Assembly: GCA_903945375.1 (NCBI GenBank)
Contig: CAJAVP010000011.1
Coordinates: forward strand, 1-64,000
Length of the DNA stretch: 64,000 nt
Direction of reading: 5' to 3'
From: an uncultured Methylococcaceae bacterium
Lineage (GTDB): Bacteria > Pseudomonadota > Gammaproteobacteria > Methylococcales > Methylomonadaceae
In this document: one piece after another, positions 28,717 through 37,171 of the stretch
Layout: each line of letters begins with the position of its first letter
Position numbering within the stretch: the first letter of the stretch is position 1
Notes under the pieces: model-generated
The model's database searches: none
The model's input: the letters and a program-made list of their open reading frames with translations, nothing else
Told to the model about the DNA's origin: nothing
Translations under genes and position numbers: made by a program

Positions 28717-29033
28717 TATAAAGTCCTGACACCAGTAATTTCGGCTGAAATTTCATACAGCCCCTCATCAGTTTTCCGAGTACGAATGACTTCAAACAGC
28801 GCTTTCATAGAAGGAAAGTGTGAATTATCAGTGGCGGCAATTTCAATTTCTATCAACACGCCAGCATCGATAGACTGATGAGCAGTAAATAAAATACCGG
28901 AACTACTCAGGTTTTTACAAGTGCCTTTAAAGAAATGAAATGAATCTGAAAATCGATAATGTAGATCGCTTTCAAGCGCCATCCGAACAAATCGGCGCTG
29001 TTCACTGTATTCAGAATCGCCACCACTTGACAT
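28716..29033 (-). CDS. PilZ-domain protein in the secretion operon
   Basis: A 105-residue PilZ protein with both parts of the c-di-GMP motif well kept: EQRRFVRMAL near the N-terminus and CKNLSSSGILFTA about 25 residues later. It lies between the TPR lipoprotein gene (seven bases upstream) and the L-like gene (one-base stop/start overlap), so it is translated with the type II platform. A plausible role is to make secretion or matrix production respond to c-di-GMP; the partner cannot be read from the sequence. Confidence 0.85.
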   Translation of the reverse strand: MSSGGDSEYSEQRRFVRMALESDLHYRFSDSFHFFKGTCKNLSSSGILFTAHQSIDAGVLIEIEIAATDNSHFPSMKALFEVIRTRKTDEGLYEISAEITGVRTL

Positions 29034-29040
29034 AATAAGT

Positions 29041-31422
29041 TTATAGACTTTTTAATAGATTTTCAGCCAATTCTTTTTCAATAAATTGCCCCGATTTTTT
29101 TCCTAAATCTAGGGCTTTTTTCAATTCTTCAGCCGCATTATTCTTATCATTCAGTGCCGAATAAATTACCCCTAAATGATAACGAAATACGGGAACATCC
29201 GGGGATATAACAACAATGAGTTTCATCGCTTTAAGTGCTTCGTCATGATGACCTGATTTAAATAAGGCCCAGGCATAAGAATCAGCGAAATAAGCTTGTT
29301 TAGAATCCTTAAAGCGTTCGGCTAATTTCATTGCTTTGCTAATATTTTCAGGTGTGCCAAAACGATCAAGCAATAATGAGACTAAATTATTAACGGCAAT
29401 ATCCATAGTAGGTTGCTTAGCTACTAAGGATTCATAGCTCGTTAGGGCACGATTATAATCATTGGTTTGCTCATAAATAGAGGCCAAATTCATTAATAGA
29501 TTTGGGTTGTCCGGATTATTCTGCAAACCCTGCTGTAAACTGGCTATCGCTTTTTCTGTTTGTTTTTCCTTAAACAGCAACTGTGCCATCATCTCATAAA
29601 AAGGAACGACTTTAGGTTTTAATGCAATCGACTTTGAAAGCAAGGCTATTCCTTCATCCGTTCGTTTATCTAATACCAATAATTGAGCCTTTAAAGCAAC
29701 GGCAACATCTATATCAGGATGTGCTCGGCTAAATTCATCCAAATAAGACAACATGACATTCCGCTGCTTGAGTGTTTCATAGCAGGACATCATACCCATT
29801 AAAGCATCTGATAAAGTTGGAGTGGCGGTTAAGGCTTCCCGATATTGGTTGACAGCCTGATCACATAGTCCCTGACCTTGGGAAATCTTTCCGCTTAAAT
29901 ATTTAGAAAAACCGAGTCCCAGTGGTTTGCCAGCAATTAAATCCGCAACTTGTTGAGTGCCTAGCCAATCTTTTTTTAGGAGGCGAACCTGCGCTAAAGC
30001 CTGCAAAGCACTAGGGTGGTCAGGATTAATTTTTAGTGCCTTAGTCAATAATTCTTCAGCGCGTGTTACATCTTTACTGGCGACCATTTTTGAGACCACC
30101 GGCATAATCGCATCAAAATTCTGTGGGTTAATGGTCAACGCTTTGCGAAAATTTTCATCCGCTAATCCGGGAGAGTTTTGTTTTATATAGGCTTTAGCCA
30201 TTAAGACCAAAGCTTCATCTTTATCCGGATAGTCACGTAAAATACCCCGCAACTCGGCAATGGCTTCATCGATCTTATTAGCGATCAATTGCATTTTTGC
30301 TTTTAATAGCAGCGCATCATAATGACGACTATCTTCAGCTAATACTTCATTCAGTGTTTTTTCAGCTTCGGCAGTATTATTTTCTTGAAGTGCAATAGCG
30401 GACAGCAAGACTTTCGCGTTTAAATTTTCTTTGTTATCTTTTTTATGGTTGATCACCCAATTTAAAGGTTCTTTGGCTTCGGCAAATTTTTGGCGAGAGA
30501 GAAATAATTTAGCTAAACGAAGATGAAGTTCACTTGACTCCGCTTGTTGTGCGATAAACTCTTGGGTTTTAGCAATAACCTGATCCGGTTTTTTTTGATT
30601 TAAGTAATCAATAAAAATCAGTTTAGCTTGTAAATCGCTTGGAAACTTAACCAGTAAATCAGTTAATATTTTTTCAGCATCGGCATCCTGTTGATTTTCA
30701 GAATAGAATTGAGCTAGAGCATATTGAAATTCTACTTTATCAGGGAATTGTTTAATTAAATTACGGTAATCGTTCTCAGCAGCCGATTTGTCTTTTAGAT
30801 AACTATGAATTTGTATTTTTAGCCTATGTAGAGCGACTTCATTGGCATTATTTTGTAATGCTGTTTCAAGTAAGCTCAACGCGGCCGGGTAATCCTTAGC
30901 ATCCATAAGTAATGCGGTTTTTAAGCTAATAGCATCAATGTGACCAGGTGATAATTGCAATACTTTGTCAGTTAATGCTACAGCTTCGTTTTTATTACCC
31001 TGTTTGAATAAAATAGCCGCTTTTACTGCCATCGCATCGGTATTCTCAGGCGCAATCGCTAATACCTTTTCTACAACTTGACGAGCCTCTTCATCTTGTC
31101 CAGATAGTAGTTTTAGTTGAGCTAATTTAATTGATGCCTGGCTATGATTTGGTGCAAGTTTAACTGCTTCTGATAAATCAGCATACATGGTTTGCCAGTT
31201 TTGTTTTTTTTCTTCCAACAACGCCAGATAATAAAAAGCATCGGCTAATTTATTATTAATTTGTAAAGCATTTTTAAACTCCAACGTCGCCTTATCATAC
31301 TGCTGAGTTTCAAAAAGTTTTTTGCCATTTTGCAGATAAGTATCGGCTTTTTTAGCAGGGTCGGTACAGGCTTGAAGGGCTAATACACTCAATAAAAGAG
31401 TAATTTTTCTATTAAATTTCAT
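29041..31422 (-). CDS. TPR-repeat lipoprotein, PrsT-like (PEP-CTERM system)
   Basis: The 793-residue protein starts with a lipoprotein signal (ITLLLSVLALQAC) followed almost entirely by tetratricopeptide repeats of 34 residues, for example YDKATLEFKNALQINNKLAD and NYNRALTSYESLV-like segments. The family of long TPR lipoproteins (PrsT) is linked to exosortase/PEP-CTERM loci; length is a little below the usual about 900. It probably scaffolds exopolysaccharide or secretion components at the membrane. It is first in the operon that continues with PilZ and gspL-M-C-D-E. About 130 bases with no feature separate it from the exosortase gene. Confidence 0.8.
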   Translation of the reverse strand: MKFNRKITLLLSVLALQACTDPAKKADTYLQNGKKLFETQQYDKATLEFKNALQINNKLADAFYYLALLEEKKQNWQTMYADLSEAVKLAPNHSQASIKLAQLKLLSGQDEEARQVVEKVLAIAPENTDAMAVKAAILFKQGNKNEAVALTDKVLQLSPGHIDAISLKTALLMDAKDYPAALSLLETALQNNANEVALHRLKIQIHSYLKDKSAAENDYRNLIKQFPDKVEFQYALAQFYSENQQDADAEKILTDLLVKFPSDLQAKLIFIDYLNQKKPDQVIAKTQEFIAQQAESSELHLRLAKLFLSRQKFAEAKEPLNWVINHKKDNKENLNAKVLLSAIALQENNTAEAEKTLNEVLAEDSRHYDALLLKAKMQLIANKIDEAIAELRGILRDYPDKDEALVLMAKAYIKQNSPGLADENFRKALTINPQNFDAIMPVVSKMVASKDVTRAEELLTKALKINPDHPSALQALAQVRLLKKDWLGTQQVADLIAGKPLGLGFSKYLSGKISQGQGLCDQAVNQYREALTATPTLSDALMGMMSCYETLKQRNVMLSYLDEFSRAHPDIDVAVALKAQLLVLDKRTDEGIALLSKSIALKPKVVPFYEMMAQLLFKEKQTEKAIASLQQGLQNNPDNPNLLMNLASIYEQTNDYNRALTSYESLVAKQPTMDIAVNNLVSLLLDRFGTPENISKAMKLAERFKDSKQAYFADSYAWALFKSGHHDEALKAMKLIVVISPDVPVFRYHLGVIYSALNDKNNAAEELKKALDLGKKSGQFIEKELAENLLKSL

Positions 31423-31551
31423 ATGAATATTATTTATTTAAAAGGATGAATACCGCTAAAGTTATCTGGTCGTGATAACGGTTGAGTATTTTAAAATACG
31501 AATCCACTTCTAAATGATCCAGTTGTAGTAAAAAAGTATTAAATTAAAATT

Positions 31552-33090
31552 TCATTGTGGAACAAATTGCGATATTTTATTCTGTACATTGTTCATAAAC
31601 GCCTGTAATCGATTATCGGCACTCAACGTATTCTCATTTGGGTATATCATTGTTGTTATTCTAATTAAAGCGACATCTGAGCGATTATTATTTCGTGCGC
31701 TTAAAAAATTATACCATTTCAAACTGTACTCATTTGCAATAGATTTGTTCTGTTGTTGATACCAATAATAAACCAATTGGCTTTTTTCCTCTTTTTTAAT
31801 AATGGCTCGATTAAGATTTACGCCATTAATCGTTTCCTCAGTCAACTGAACTATTTCCCAGCCTCCTCCGGGTATACATAGTTTTGGTGAATGGGGAACT
31901 CTGCCTTTTTTCTGCGACTCATAATAAGCAATATAAAAATTAACCGCTTTGTTGTCTTTAAAATAATCGATTAAAACATAGTCGGTTAGCTCTAAAAATT
32001 TTACTATACTGTCGGGAAGTGATTGTGGCATTTCTGAATAGCCGTCAATATTTAACGATAATTGACCATATGCCTTATGAATCGGAATAATTTCTTTTTG
32101 TCCCTTTAGGTTGAATTGAAACACAACCATCAACGCCAAAATAAAAACAGCTGTTCCTGTTTGCCTAGATACCATATCAGAGCAATTAAAACATACGGGT
32201 AAATTTAAGTTTATATTTTGGTCAGTTGCAAAAATTTGATTCCACGATTTAACTTTACGTTCATTCCATGACAATAGCCACATTTCGAAGAATAAAATAG
32301 CAAAACACACCATGAATACAATCCAGCCCTCAAAATCATGGATAAATCCTTGAGCCATCTCAATACCCTGAAATTCAACCAAGATACCAATAATTCCTAT
32401 TCTAATGCTATTCATCAACACAGTTATTGGTATTGAAGAAAAAAACACAATTCCCCGTTTCCAAAATGAGACTTGATATAGATAGGCGCAAATAAATGCA
32501 AGACTCATTAATGGGAACAAATAACGTAATCCACTGCAAGCTTCAACTACTTGTAATTTGAACTGACCTAAGTCGATGATATTTCCTTCGAGGTAAACAC
32601 TAATGTCACAGAATCTAATTAGTGAAACACCTAGCTGAGAAGACAAAAGTTGTAGTTGAGCTGTTAAACTGGCTTGTAATACAGGCGGCAAAGGGAAAGA
32701 AAATAATATTAATAATATAGGAATGAAAACTAGCTTTAGAATTCTCCATCCAAAAACACAATAAGTTATTCCTATTAAAGTGATAGTTAAAGAAATACGT
32801 AATAAGAAATCAATATCTGCTGTTATGCCAACAAAATAAATTAATCCAGAAAGACATAAAATGCCAAATCCCCACCATGAGGGAGTAACTTTCTGAGCAA
32901 ACAATAATTCTTTTCTTTGCCAAATCAAATAGATAGAAATTACTGGAATGAGTAAACCATGACTGTATTCTTCTTTAGTATTCCAAGTATCTAATAGATC
33001 AATAAAAACAGACCAATAAGCCAATAGCCATAAACCGACTAAAAGTATAAAAGTAAATAATAAAAGCTGGCGAGAGTATATTGTTGTCAT
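31552..33090 (-). CDS. Exosortase fused to EpsI-type domain (XrtD-like)
   Basis: The 512-residue protein has an N-terminal exosortase of eight or so membrane segments with the active residues visible: cysteine in VVEACSGLRYLFPL, arginine in VLMNSIRIGIIG and histidine in FIHDFEGW. A C-terminal periplasmic EpsI-type domain has KGRVPHSPKLCIPGGGWEI. This fused layout matches the VPLPA-CTERM-specific exosortase group, which fits the IPAA-type tails of the two exported proteins at 21.4-22.5 kb. It should cleave and sort those proteins. The ATG at 33090 is four bases after the PssE-like gene; 33126 would overlap it. Confidence 0.88.
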   Translation of the reverse strand: MTTIYSRQLLLFTFILLVGLWLLAYWSVFIDLLDTWNTKEEYSHGLLIPVISIYLIWQRKELLFAQKVTPSWWGFGILCLSGLIYFVGITADIDFLLRISLTITLIGITYCVFGWRILKLVFIPILLILFSFPLPPVLQASLTAQLQLLSSQLGVSLIRFCDISVYLEGNIIDLGQFKLQVVEACSGLRYLFPLMSLAFICAYLYQVSFWKRGIVFFSSIPITVLMNSIRIGIIGILVEFQGIEMAQGFIHDFEGWIVFMVCFAILFFEMWLLSWNERKVKSWNQIFATDQNINLNLPVCFNCSDMVSRQTGTAVFILALMVVFQFNLKGQKEIIPIHKAYGQLSLNIDGYSEMPQSLPDSIVKFLELTDYVLIDYFKDNKAVNFYIAYYESQKKGRVPHSPKLCIPGGGWEIVQLTEETINGVNLNRAIIKKEEKSQLVYYWYQQQNKSIANEYSLKWYNFLSARNNNRSDVALIRITTMIYPNENTLSADNRLQAFMNNVQNKISQFVPQ

Positions 33091-33094
33091 ACGA

Positions 33095-33589
33095 TTACTC
33101 GGTGGTAATAAATGATTTAATGGCATCTAAAAGCTTTGGAGAAACCGTGAGTGACTCTTTTATAATTGATGGATTGTCATGTTTTTTCATCCGATAACAT
33201 TCTAATTCTTGTAGAAGTTCAGTTTCATTATATGCAACAACAATATGGGGAAACTTTTGTGTCATCTGCTTAATTGTAGCGAGTTGATGATCGTTACGAT
33301 GCTCGCCTTGCGATGCTAATCGTGGCATCAATAATAAAGGCTTTCCTAGCTCCAATGCAGAAATTATAGTTCCCATGCCGGCATGGGCAATGATTAAATC
33401 ACTAGCTTGCATTGCTTTCTGATAGTCGTTAGGTGTCATGGACGTTTTAAATCGCATAGCTTTTGGTTGATAACGAGATAAACCTATTTGAGCAAAAGTA
33501 TCATAATCAGGATGTAGCCGAGACCAGTCATCAACTGTCATAATAAGCCGATCAAATGGTAGTTGGGAACCTACCGTAACGAAGATCAT
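33095..33589 (-). CDS. PssE/Alg13-like glycosyltransferase subunit
   Basis: The 164-residue protein is a GT28 C-terminal (Alg13/PssE) domain: MIFVTVGSQLPFDRL at the start and the nucleotide-sugar-binding HAGMGTIISALELGKPLLLM near residues 69-88. Together with the PssD/Alg14-like partner it forms a two-part glycosyltransferase at the inner membrane that extends a lipid-linked sugar. Start and stop codons of the pair overlap (ATGA). It precedes the exosortase by four bases. Confidence 0.88.
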   Translation of the reverse strand: MIFVTVGSQLPFDRLIMTVDDWSRLHPDYDTFAQIGLSRYQPKAMRFKTSMTPNDYQKAMQASDLIIAHAGMGTIISALELGKPLLLMPRLASQGEHRNDHQLATIKQMTQKFPHIVVAYNETELLQELECYRMKKHDNPSIIKESLTVSPKLLDAIKSFITTE

Positions 33590-34059
33590 AATACGGCTCC
33601 GTAATAATAAGGGCCTTCTGGTTTAGCAAGATGCTCCCATTGCGTTAACCATAAATCCGCATACGGTTTTACTTTACGACCACTTAACGAAAGCTCTTCA
33701 ACATTGGCGATACTATCTAGCCAAATGGTTTTAATCCCTAATTTTTTGGCAAAGAATAAAGCAAAAAAACCAGGTGCAGCACCAGTGGAAAAAACAATAG
33801 CAGGTTTAATATATAAAATAATGCCGAAGATTTTTAAGGCTTGCCAAATGAGCTTGAGTTTATTCCATCGCGACGCTTCAGGCACTGAAAAAAAATATCC
33901 ATAGTCAACGGATTGCTGATAACTCGGATCAGTAGCGGCGTAGTATTTCTCATAGCCTTCAAACGCTGATTCCAAACGGCGCATTTGTATCCAATGTCCA
34001 CCTGAGGATGAAATAAAAAGTATGCGCTTTTTTTTGTTTTTATAGTCAGTAAGAGCCAT
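33586..34059 (-). CDS. PssD/Alg14-like glycosyltransferase subunit
   Basis: The 157-residue protein has the Alg14-type start RILFISSSGGHWIQMRRLE, a hydrophobic membrane-attachment helix (LKIFGIILYIKPAIVFSTG) and AAPGFFALFFAKKLGIKTIWL. Alg14-like proteins recruit the Alg13/PssE catalytic partner to the membrane. The ATG at 34059 follows GAGG; an upstream in-frame TTG (34074) is less likely. Upstream lies a repeat element and the DUF2442 gene. Confidence 0.85.
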   Translation of the reverse strand: MALTDYKNKKKRILFISSSGGHWIQMRRLESAFEGYEKYYAATDPSYQQSVDYGYFFSVPEASRWNKLKLIWQALKIFGIILYIKPAIVFSTGAAPGFFALFFAKKLGIKTIWLDSIANVEELSLSGRKVKPYADLWLTQWEHLAKPEGPYYYGAVL

Positions 34060-34083
34060 TAATTTATACCTCAATAAGCTGTA

Positions 34084-34390
34084 ATTATTGTAACTATCAG
34101 TCCCTCCTTAATTTACGTCATCTCGGAGGGATTCCGCTATCGCGCTCTAGTTAATGGCAGTAAGTTTTAGGAGCTGCGGATGGTACTAATGAATCACTTT
34201 AGGTTTATATCTCCACTGTGATCCATTAATCACATATAGGGGTTCTGCACATCAACCTTCGTGAATTTGAGCGGTGTGGTCGGGATAGTTTCTCCACTCA
34301 TTTTTTTCATGATTATATTTTTTATAACCCTAGCAGGGTTCTGCTCGTTCCTATTTTTACAGGGGTAGGTAGCTAAATGATTACAATTTT
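34084..34390. repeat. Inverted-repeat element, GTTTAGC family, copy A
   Basis: ATTGTAACTATCAGTCCCTCC on the left and AGGGGTAGGTAGCTAAATGA followed by TTACAAT on the right are imperfect inverted ends. Inside there is CGTCATCTCGGAGGGATTCC and a palindrome AACCCTAGCAGGGTT. No open frame. Related ends occur at 36.17, 39.49, 49.75 and 49.93 kb. Boundaries are approximate. Confidence 0.55.
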
Positions 34391-34413
34391 ATGGGCGTTT
34401 GCTCTGACCTCAA

Positions 34414-34650
34414 CTATTTAAAACGTAACGCATCTGCACAAAAATCAATGTCGTATTTTTTCCACACGATAGAACGACCTTTATGTCCTATTTCAACTTG
34501 ATTAAAGACTGTTGGATTTTGCAATATCGTCATTATCCCTTTTTCCACAATATCACTAAAATCAGCATGAATAGCCACATTGTCTGCGTAACTAATTTGA
34601 ATAGTGTAATCATCCGCCTTTGCCACGATTTTTTTTATAACGTAAAACAT
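34414..34650 (-). CDS. DUF2442-domain protein
   Basis: The 78-residue protein matches DUF2442: ADDYTIQISYADNVAIHADFS followed by LQNPTVFNQVEIGHKGRSIVW and a DIDFCADALR tail. Such genes typically come directly after a DUF4160 gene, as here (six bases apart), and the pair is often suspected of being a toxin-antitoxin-like module; no biochemistry supports that here. It has a much different role from its exopolysaccharide neighbours and was probably carried in. Confidence 0.85.
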   Translation of the reverse strand: MFYVIKKIVAKADDYTIQISYADNVAIHADFSDIVEKGIMTILQNPTVFNQVEIGHKGRSIVWKKYDIDFCADALRFK

Positions 34651-34656
34651 AAGGCA

Positions 34657-34917
34657 TTATTCCAACGGTTCAACAGAAAACGATGTTTGCATATTCGCGC
34701 AAAGCTCCCAATCTTGCAATAACTCTTCTTGATGTAAAGCCGTCCATTCTAAAATCATTGACTTCACTCGCTTAGGCGCGTCGCCTTTAATAATTTTAAT
34801 CCGGCTAATAGCCACTACCCGTTCATATTCACCATACTCCGCATGAAAATGTGGAGAGTTATGATCATCAAAAAGCATTTTGATCAAAATTCCATAAAAA
34901 ATTGAAATTGTGGGCAT
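34657..34917 (-). CDS. DUF4160-domain protein
   Basis: The 86-residue protein matches DUF4160: MPTISIFYGILIKMLFDDH, then SPHFHAEYGEYERVVAISR and a C-terminal LEWTALHQEELLQDWELC. It pairs with the DUF2442 gene immediately downstream. The pair behaves as a mobile cassette in many genomes and interrupts the run of glycosyltransferase genes here. Function is not known. Confidence 0.85.
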   Translation of the reverse strand: MPTISIFYGILIKMLFDDHNSPHFHAEYGEYERVVAISRIKIIKGDAPKRVKSMILEWTALHQEELLQDWELCANMQTSFSVEPLE

Positions 34918-34957
34918 TATTATTAACCTTTGGCGCTAGTTGAATATCATTTATTAA

Positions 34958-35788
34958 CTACCTATTACTTTCATCACGCTCCCATTGCGTATAGCGTGTT
35001 CTTGTTTGATAAATGGCACGTAAACGGGAAATAAGATTAACGATCAAATAAATACTAAGTTCAGGCCATTTTTTAACATTAAAAAAATACTGTTTTAATG
35101 CACTTCGATAATTTTTTAGCTCGTTGTTTATTAATAACGGATATTTTCTTTCTAACTCATAACGGCCTAAACGGCTTCGAGTCTTTATTTTAATAAGACA
35201 CCATAAGTTTTTAGGTGCTTTAACTATGGAATAAACTCCTTTAACGGCGGTTCTCTCTGATTCACTAAACAAACAACGTATATAGCCATCATCAGCGATA
35301 ATATTAGGAAACACATCAAATCGCTGACGACCTTGTTCGGATAAGGCATAAACGCCAGCCCCTATCATTCCAGCTTGACAGTATGGTAATGCTAACCAAA
35401 TTTCATAAAACGCTTTGACCGCCCAAGAACAACCGGTAAAATCCATTTTTACTTCCGGTGCGACTGCTAAATAACCTTCCTCTAGTTTTTTAACAATCGC
35501 TTCAATGCTTGATTGAGGCAGCAACACATCCGCATCGAGGTAAATTCTTGGGTATGATGTTGCCTGCTGATCACCTAAATTCAAGGCAAAAGTTTTTGAT
35601 GCAACCTGTGTTTCTAAACATAGAAATTCATTCTGAAATGAGTTAACAATCTCAGCAGTTTTATCGTGGCAACCATTACAAACAATAATGATTTGCACAG
35701 CTAAATTTTTTGAGGCTTCTAACAGATAAGTTAAATTATTCCCAATGGTAGCTGCTTCATTATGGGCGGGTATGATAATGCTAGTCAT
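34958..35788 (-). CDS. Glycosyltransferase family 2 protein
   Basis: The 276-residue protein begins MTSIIIPAHNEAATIG, has IIIVCNGCHDKTAEIV and an RIYLDADVLLP segment with a DxD metal-binding motif, all GT2 features, then a soluble C-terminal part without clear membrane helices. It transfers a sugar in exopolysaccharide assembly; donor and acceptor are unknown. The ATG (35788) overlaps the stop of the preceding truncated gene by eight bases. The preceding sequence has no real Shine-Dalgarno, so translation may depend on coupling. Confidence 0.85.
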   Translation of the reverse strand: MTSIIIPAHNEAATIGNNLTYLLEASKNLAVQIIIVCNGCHDKTAEIVNSFQNEFLCLETQVASKTFALNLGDQQATSYPRIYLDADVLLPQSSIEAIVKKLEEGYLAVAPEVKMDFTGCSWAVKAFYEIWLALPYCQAGMIGAGVYALSEQGRQRFDVFPNIIADDGYIRCLFSESERTAVKGVYSIVKAPKNLWCLIKIKTRSRLGRYELERKYPLLINNELKNYRSALKQYFFNVKKWPELSIYLIVNLISRLRAIYQTRTRYTQWERDESNR

Positions 35789-36116
35789 GATAAGGAGGTA
35801 TCCATTGTTTAGTGAATACGAGTAATTTATCGATTGTTCCATTTAAAAAAACAGTATCTGGATTCGGCAAATACTCGCTGCCTACAAATTGCGCTGCATA
35901 GTTATTTGCTTTAGTAAAACCAAGGTTTTTATTTAGAGAAAATAATCTTAAAAATGGAAATTGCTTACGAATCGCATCAACAGAACTATCAGTAGAATTG
36001 TTGTCTATTAAGATGATATCAAAATCTTTTAAAGTGATTTTGTCATGTATAGATTTCAGGTAAGCAAAAGTCATATCGCAATTTTTATAGCTAATCACTA
36101 TTATTGATAGGGTCAT
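35781..36116 (-). pseudogene. Truncated family 2 glycosyltransferase
   Basis: The 111-residue product has a normal GT2 start (MTLSIIVISYKNCDMTFAYL, IILIDNNSTDSSVDAI, NLGFTKANNYAA) and reaches the PNPDTVFLNGTIDKLL segment. It then ends after FTKQWIPPYHD. The related full-length gene at 37.2-38.1 kb goes on for another 200 residues, including the catalytic-acid region. This one therefore lacks the second half of the fold and is unlikely to be active. The stop overlaps the start of the next gene. It could also be a short regulatory remnant. Confidence 0.7.
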
Positions 36117-36167
36117 GTCTGTTTATGATATATTAAGGTAGAAAACCATTGCCAACAAGATAAATAT

Positions 36168-36352
36168 GTAATCGTTTAGCTCCCCCTTTATTTATAAAGG
36201 TTGTCCATCCAGTACCCGCGCGTTCCCAAGCTATGGCTTGGGAACGCGGTACGCGAAGCTCAAGCTTCGCGTGGCAATAGACGGGAAGCCAGTTCACAAG
36301 CCATAGTTTGGGAACGAGCTCACCATTTTACAGAGGGGGCTAAATGATTACG
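36168..36352. repeat. Inverted-repeat element, GTTTAGC family, copy B, with inner palindromes
   Basis: GTAATCGTTTAGCTCCCCCT at the left and AGGGGGCTAAATGATTACG at the right are inverted ends. Inside are two perfect palindromes. CGTTCCCAAGC/GCTTGGGAACG (36221-36246) has a four-base loop, and ACGCGAAGCT/AGCTTCGCGT (36251-36272) a two-base loop. A further, imperfect copy of the first lies near 36290-36316. No coding capacity. Confidence 0.7.
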
Positions 36353-36358
36353 ATTCAA

Positions 36359-37171
36359 CTACGGAGTTCTTATTAAATTTTTTAGTATGTTAAAAAGAAA
36401 TTCTCTGAAAGCTCTTAAATATGACAAGAGTAGAAAGTCAAACCAATAAAAAAAGTCATTATCCCAGTCAATATAAATTCCAAATTTCTCATTTATATTA
36501 GTATACTCTCTCGATCTAATTCCTTTCACTCTATTACTTACATTTGTAGAATGGATAACTTGAAGCCAAGAAGAGTTATTTTTAATCTGTACAATATTTG
36601 CAACGTCTGATGCCTTGTGATGCATAGTACACCATACTGTTTTAAGTAATTGATCTTTATTCTGATCTGAAATTTTCTCTATTAGCGATAAAAAAGCATT
36701 ACTTTTGTCATGATGATTATATAATCTTTTATTATAATATATATACCCATTATAAAAATTAATAAATTCAAACTCTTGGTGATTAAATTGTTTCTGAACA
36801 CAATCAATAAAGTCATTACTAATTGAGTCATCATTATCCAGCCTAGTAGTAATCAAAAAAGAAATATCGCCGTAAATATTTTGATGGATATGTTTTCTAA
36901 AATCAGCTAAGTCATTAGAAAAAATAGGAATAAAATTTGGCAGTTCTGTAGCATAATACTCAATTTTAGATAAATAATGTCTTGGGGTTAAAACATCAAA
37001 AAACACTAGCCACTTGAAGTTAAAATTTATTTGATTTTTAACGCTTGGAAAACAAAATTTCTCAAATAATTCAAATCTATCTTTATGCCATTTTTCACTC
37101 GGAATTGATGGATTATTAATATCCTCGCGCATATTAAAACGGGTTAAAATAATATGATTAAATTCAGTCAT
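36359..37171 (-). CDS. Putative rhamnosyltransferase
   Basis: The 270-residue protein begins MTEFNHIILTRFN and contains FNFKWLVFFDVLTP and the acidic motif TTRLDNDDSISNDFI. This fits the putative rhamnosyl transferase family (PF11316-type). It would add a sugar to the growing repeat unit. The start at 37171 is supported by AAGGAAA six bases upstream and overlaps the preceding glycosyltransferase stop; the longer frame from 37237 lies inside that gene. AT-rich and low-complexity composition suggests lateral origin. Confidence 0.75.
   Translation of the reverse strand: MTEFNHIILTRFNMREDINNPSIPSEKWHKDRFELFEKFCFPSVKNQINFNFKWLVFFDVLTPRHYLSKIEYYATELPNFIPIFSNDLADFRKHIHQNIYGDISFLITTRLDNDDSISNDFIDCVQKQFNHQEFEFINFYNGYIYYNKRLYNHHDKSNAFLSLIEKISDQNKDQLLKTVWCTMHHKASDVANIVQIKNNSSWLQVIHSTNVSNRVKGIRSREYTNINEKFGIYIDWDNDFFYWFDFLLLSYLRAFREFLFNILKNLIRTP

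Noticed and set aside
36168-36352. Repeat-rich gap considered as CRISPR
   Set aside because: The repeats are single palindromes and inverted ends, not regularly spaced direct repeats with unique spacers; no cas genes are present.
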